A stretch of DNA of 64,000 nucleotides, from NCBI RefSeq assembly GCF_014805625.2, contig NW_023998564.1, positions 3,274,454 to 3,338,453 of the forward strand. The letters are read 5' to 3'. The stretch comes from Glossina fuscipes (taxonomy: Eukaryota > Arthropoda > Insecta > Diptera > Glossinidae). Shown one piece after another: positions 60,544-64,000 of the stretch (the first letter of the stretch is position 1; the number at the start of each line of letters is the position of its first letter). The notes below the pieces were generated by a model. That model saw only the letters and a list, made by a program, of their open reading frames with translations. It ran no database searches and had not been told where the DNA came from. A program made the translations under genes and the position numbers.

Positions 60544-61287
60544 TTAGGTGTTTGTGTAAATTTGAAGTGCAACGAGTGGGCACACATGAATGATTTGAAA
60601 TTGAAGGTTAATTGAGGGATGGAAGATTGGATTCATTACAGCTTGTAATTTGTTGAGTAGAGTTGAGAACTGGTGATTCTGGGGGAGTTTATTAGATTTT
60701 GGCATATGTGTTGTTGTTTTAATTTTTTCAATATTTGCTGTTGTTTTTATTTTTTGAATATTATCTTTGGCGGGCAATGGAACTGATTCGGCAATGTAAT
60801 TTTTGGTTGATGGTAGAACAGCTTTTCCATTGGAAGGAGTTGGAGTTAAAGGCTTATTAGCCTCGATTTGCGAGGCGACAACAGCGCAGTTATTACCTTT
60901 GTTAATTCTTTGGGTTCCAGATGGATTAATTTCCCGGTTCTTGCGTCGCGCTTCGTCCATGCTAAGGTAATTTTCTGTTTTGATTTTTAGAATTTCACGC
61001 ACTTGTATAAAACGTGGGCATTGTTTGTCTAACGCTGAGTGTTGATCGTTGCAATTTAAGCAGAAGCTACGCGTACAGTTTTCAGGATGTGGAGGAAGAG
61101 CACAGTTAGCACAAGATGTAGCACTGGTGCATCTTTTTCCCGTATGACCCAGGCGTTGGCAGTTTTTACACCTCATAGGATTTGGAATGCAGAGTTCTAC
61201 TTTACATTTGTACCAAGCTACATCAACAGTTGGCGGTAGCCGATAGCGGTCAAAAGTCAAAATAATCCTCCTGTAGGGGACCGTCAT
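60544..61287 (-). pseudogene. I-like LINE ORF1, zinc-knuckle part (copy B)
   Basis: A gag-like RNA-binding protein. After RRIILTFDRYRLPPTVDVAW come three CCHC knuckles: CKNCQRLGHTGKRC, CANCALPPHPENC and CLNCNDQHSALDKQC. CPRFIQVREILKIKTEN and a basic, polar tail follow. This arrangement is typical of I-factor ORF1. The N-terminal part lies in another frame (61250-61456), so a frameshift near 61265 breaks the gene. Confidence 0.88.
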
Positions 61288-61456
61288 TTAAGTTGGCGAA
61301 TTTATAGACTTCAGTGACTCCTTGACTGCCCATTTCACGAGCAATTTCATCTTCCGACACGTGCTTTAAGCATGGGGCATAAACTACACCTTTAACCGAG
61401 TTCAGTTTGTCATGCAGTTTAGCGGAAATAGCACATAAATTAGCCAATGATTTCAA
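61250..61456 (-). pseudogene. I-like LINE ORF1, N-terminal part (copy B)
   Basis: 68 codons (LANLCAISAKLHDKLNSVKG, VSEDEIAREMGSQGVTEVYK) precede the zinc-knuckle part and overlap it in a different frame. VTEVYKF, then the jump to RRIILTF, is the expected order in I-like ORF1 proteins. The 5' leader extends on to 61593. Confidence 0.75.
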
Positions 61457-61640
61457 TTTTAGGAGGTTTTTAGTTTTTGCAACAACACTGAAAACACACG
61501 AACTTTGTACACAAAAACACCGAAAACAATTAAAAAGTCACAGACAAAAATAAAACACGCACTACTCAGACAACAAGTCGACAGTTTTTGACAGGGATAG
61601 TGTTTTAATTTCGTCAATTGCCAAGAGATTAATTGAAATA

Positions 61641-62011
61641 TTAGTTTAGGCCACACACATCTACAGTGACTCGCCAGAAACTTCGGGAGCTTGGTTGGGA
61701 AGTTTTAATGCATCCGCCATACAGTCCGGACTTGGCACCAACCGATTATCATCTTTTTCTTGCATTGCAAAATTTCTTTAATGATAAAAAATTGGAATCT
61801 AGGGAGGATTGTGAAAATCGACTTCCAAAATTTTTTTGCAAATAGAGACGAGGACTTCTATGAGAGAGGCATTTTGAAGTTACCTTTAAAGTGGCAACAA
61901 ATCGTACAACAAAACGGTGCATATTTGACCCAAATCGGACAATCCGAAGTATGTTAAATAAAGTCCTGAAGTTCATATAAAAATAATGGATATCTTTTTC
62001 CCCAAACTAAC
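61641..62011 (+). mobile_element. Internally deleted mariner
   Basis: It starts TTAGTTT after a TA (61639-61640) and jumps directly to AGGCCACACACATCTACAGT, sequence that lies about two thirds along the full element. It continues through transposase codons (LHPPYSPDLAPTDYH region, ERGILKLPLKWQQIVQQNGA) and ends with a complete terminal repeat (CCCCAAACTAA). The 371 bases imply loss of about 0.9 kb compared with 28879-30172. The right-hand TA is CA here. The transposase remnant has a frameshift near 61825. It is oriented opposite to the full copy. Confidence 0.9.
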
Positions 62012-62389
62012 AACCAACAGGCAAGAAGAAAAAAGAAATCATTGATGTTTTCAATGCTTTACTAGATATGCTAGAGTGACCTTTAACACTCAACACTAAC
62101 AACTAAACCACAAGGAAACTTATATTTGAATCGCGCATATCCAGCACTATTAAAATCGTTGCGATCCACGCTTTTATTTGTTGTCATAAAAAAGTGAAAG
62201 CGACAAAATATATTTTTCACATTTATTTCAGTAAAAGATATTATTAAGAAAAATTAACCTACCATGCCGTGATGTTTACCACAATAAATTAAAATGAACA
62301 CCTTGAGCTTGTCACATTCTGCAAACTCTTTTATTTAATACCAATATCCCTGGTATTATTAAAAAAAAATCTACCAGTTCGCGCAGTTC
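62012..62389. other. A+T-rich stretch, no gene seen
   Basis: No supported content. Confidence 0.5.
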
Positions 62390-62860
62390 TACCGTATCAT
62401 TTTAAAATTAAGCTATTTCTAGGCAGTTAATATATATATCTTCATCTGAGAAATTTATAAAATAGTTTCTTGTTTGTCATACGATAAATAAGCAGAAAAT
62501 TTCTGAGTAAAGAGAAAAAACCCACAAATATTTATTAAGAAAAACAGAGTTGCGTTCAATTCATGCTCCACTGTGGTTCTGCTCTGACCAATTTGGTCCA
62601 ACCTTCGCGGAACAACTTTCACTGCCTCCACTAAATTCGGAGTTCATTTCATTTCACTTCATTTTTCCGACCAGGAGAGTGCCAACACCAAATATCGTAC
62701 AGGCACATAGACATACAGACCGACACACATAGCCTAATCAGTAGGGTGTCTAAAGTTTCCTTTTGGGTTTTACATACCCCCCTCCTTCAGTGACGTCATA
62801 AAAATAGTTAAGAACCAATCGATTTTGAGAGCTCTCTACATTACAAAAATCAGAATATGC
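62390..62860 (+). repeat. Dispersed repeat, family 2 partial copy
   Basis: TTCAATTCATGCTCCACTGT, CTCTGACCAATTTGGTCCAA and ACACACATAGCCTAATCAG follow the order of 56860-57060. Confidence 0.6.
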
Positions 62861-63322
62861 TATCATTGCTATAGTAAATCTATTTCCGCCAGTACGAATC
62901 TTTCCCACTAGATCTAGTTGCGAATTCAATAAAAGTCAGATGCACAATGTTTCAAGACGGTCTATATTTGCGGCAGTTGTGACATATTCTAGGAAATACT
63001 TTTTGCCTACTAAGTAAGCATTGTCAATATGTCAATATAAACACCCATCTTCTATGTGTCGCTTTAACGACGCATAATAGAGCTAAAAGAGCCTTCTTCC
63101 AAGATTGGTTCACGCATTGCCCAAGTCACCGTCATCAATATTAACTTTACGTTTACATACATCTGTTCCTTCAATTTCTTCAACTTTCATAACGAAACGA
63201 AGATCTCTTACTAAAAATTAATCAATGTAATTTCATGGTTTGAATGATTCGAAAAAATGTGTGTTGGATAAACGTAGCTTTATGTGGACTAAGCAATTTA
63301 ATTTGCCTGAGAATCTGAGCAT
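62861..63322. other. A+T-rich stretch, no gene seen
   Basis: No supported content. Confidence 0.5.
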
Positions 63323-63395
63323 AAGCATATAAAATTTGGTAACTTTAAAGAATAAGCATGTAAAATTTGGTGACTTTAAAGAATAAGCATATATA
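63323..63395. repeat. 31-base tandem repeat
   Basis: Units starting AAGCAT at 63323, 63354 and 63385 contain TAAAATTTGGT and ACTTTAAAGAAT. The third is partial. The word CTTTAA-GAATAAGCATATAT is shared with the 52-base repeat at 57541-57707. Confidence 0.75.
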
Positions 63396-63579
63396 TTCTT
63401 AATAATTTGTATAGAAATTCCAAACAAGTGAGAATAAATTCCAAACAACTGAGATATAACCATATATATAAGCGAATATATATTCTCAACAATTTGTAAA
63501 AATGTCAACCATCTGAGAATATGTTTGAATACGTTTGTTTACATTTTTCAATAAAAATTGCCTGAGATTATACTTAATT

Positions 63580-64000
63580 TTTTCCAAGTTCTCTGTATCT
63601 CGGGATTCTCTGTAAAGAAAAGGAACACGCCGGGGGTGTCGTAGCAACCAACCTTGGCCTATAGGGCGACTCGTCTGTTCCTTCACCTCCCAAGATTTGA
63701 GTGTTCTTTGGTTATTCAGGGATGACGGCGTAGCCACACCTGTCATCCCCTATCCGTAATGGTTAACAGTCCTATTATTCATACAGGGATGACGGCTAAG
63801 CCACACCCGTCATTCCCTATCCGTAATGGTCAAAAAAAGCCCTATCAGCAAAAGCTAACTAATTAAGTCCGTGATCACTTACCTTCGGCTGGTATGACAC
63901 AATGAAAAGGCTGAGCATGGTGCGACACGCTCTTTTATAGTCGTGATCACCGCCCTTGTTCCGTTACATGTATGTTGTAGACTATACTCACATACATGTG
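63580..64000. repeat. GC-richer block with duplicated hairpin unit at window edge
   Basis: Two direct copies of a 67-base period start CAGGGATGACGGC at 63717 and CAGGGATGACGGCTAAG at 63784. Each contains complementary arms (GGGATGACGG and CCGTCATTCCC). Further right, CGTGATCAC occurs twice (near 63872 and 63943). The inverted pair ACATGTATGT and ACATACATGT closes the window at 63966-63999. The composition differs sharply from the A+T-rich flanks. It is probably the end of a mobile element cut by the window edge. Confidence 0.5.

Larger units (their letters stand above)
58524..61606 (-). mobile_element. I-clade LINE, copy B, with 13-bp target duplication
   Basis: The element (58537-61593, 3057 bases) is flanked by GGGATAGTGTTTT at 58524-58536 and 61594-61606. 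On the minus strand it runs from a 5' leader to ORF1 with zinc knuckles, endonuclease, parts of the RT and a TAA tail (ATT on this strand, 58538-58557). It kept its 5' end but has lost the RT fingers between about 59640 and 59786 and all of the RNase H near 58740. The 3' end matches the short copy at 4300-4420 and the body matches copy A. Confidence 0.9.

Noticed and set aside
1..64000. CRISPR array, bacterial operon or prophage
   Set aside because: Repeats here are short tandem or dispersed types without regular spacers, and the gene structure is eukaryotic.

Overview
This is nuclear DNA of an insect, almost certainly a higher (brachyceran) fly and plausibly a muscoid or tsetse-like species. 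The reasons are its high A+T content, short introns with GT/AG borders, a complete eye-type protein kinase C gene of the inaC type, and a load of insect LINEs, mariner elements and short dispersed repeats. The species itself is an inference. There are no bacterial operons, no CRISPR array and no convincing tRNA or rRNA gene. A 10-base assembly gap lies at 57630-57639.

The only host gene that looks functional is inaC (49616-56399, + strand). It has 13 coding exons that I could join in frame into a 680-residue conventional PKC: pseudosubstrate, two C1 zinc fingers, a C2 domain with all five calcium-binding aspartates, an AGC kinase domain, and a C-terminal PDZ ligand (TIV). In flies this kinase shuts off the light response and is anchored to the INAD scaffold in photoreceptors.

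Most of the rest is mobile DNA and gene relics. Two near-identical CR1-like LINEs lie on the minus strand (8457-12479 and 32191-36332). The first is nested in a dispersed repeat. The second has split a decayed histone H2A.Z gene, whose two halves lie on either side of it (31987-32190 and 36338-36540). Three I-clade LINE copies are present: 4300-4420, 47090-49160 and 58537-61593. The last two are in opposite orientation and bracket inaC. There are three R1-clade relics (16847-17345, 38430-39655, 43660-44300), a complete-ended mariner with a broken catalytic triad (28879-30172), an internally deleted mariner (61641-62011) and a solo LTR (26198-26644).

Two further host-gene relics are a BRCA2-like fragment with a BRC repeat (21350-22189) and a selenoprotein-K-like reading frame (15160-15429). 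At least two families of short dispersed repeats recur through the window, one of them starting about 30 bases after the inaC stop codon. The remaining stretches are A+T-rich and show no coding signal that I can support.
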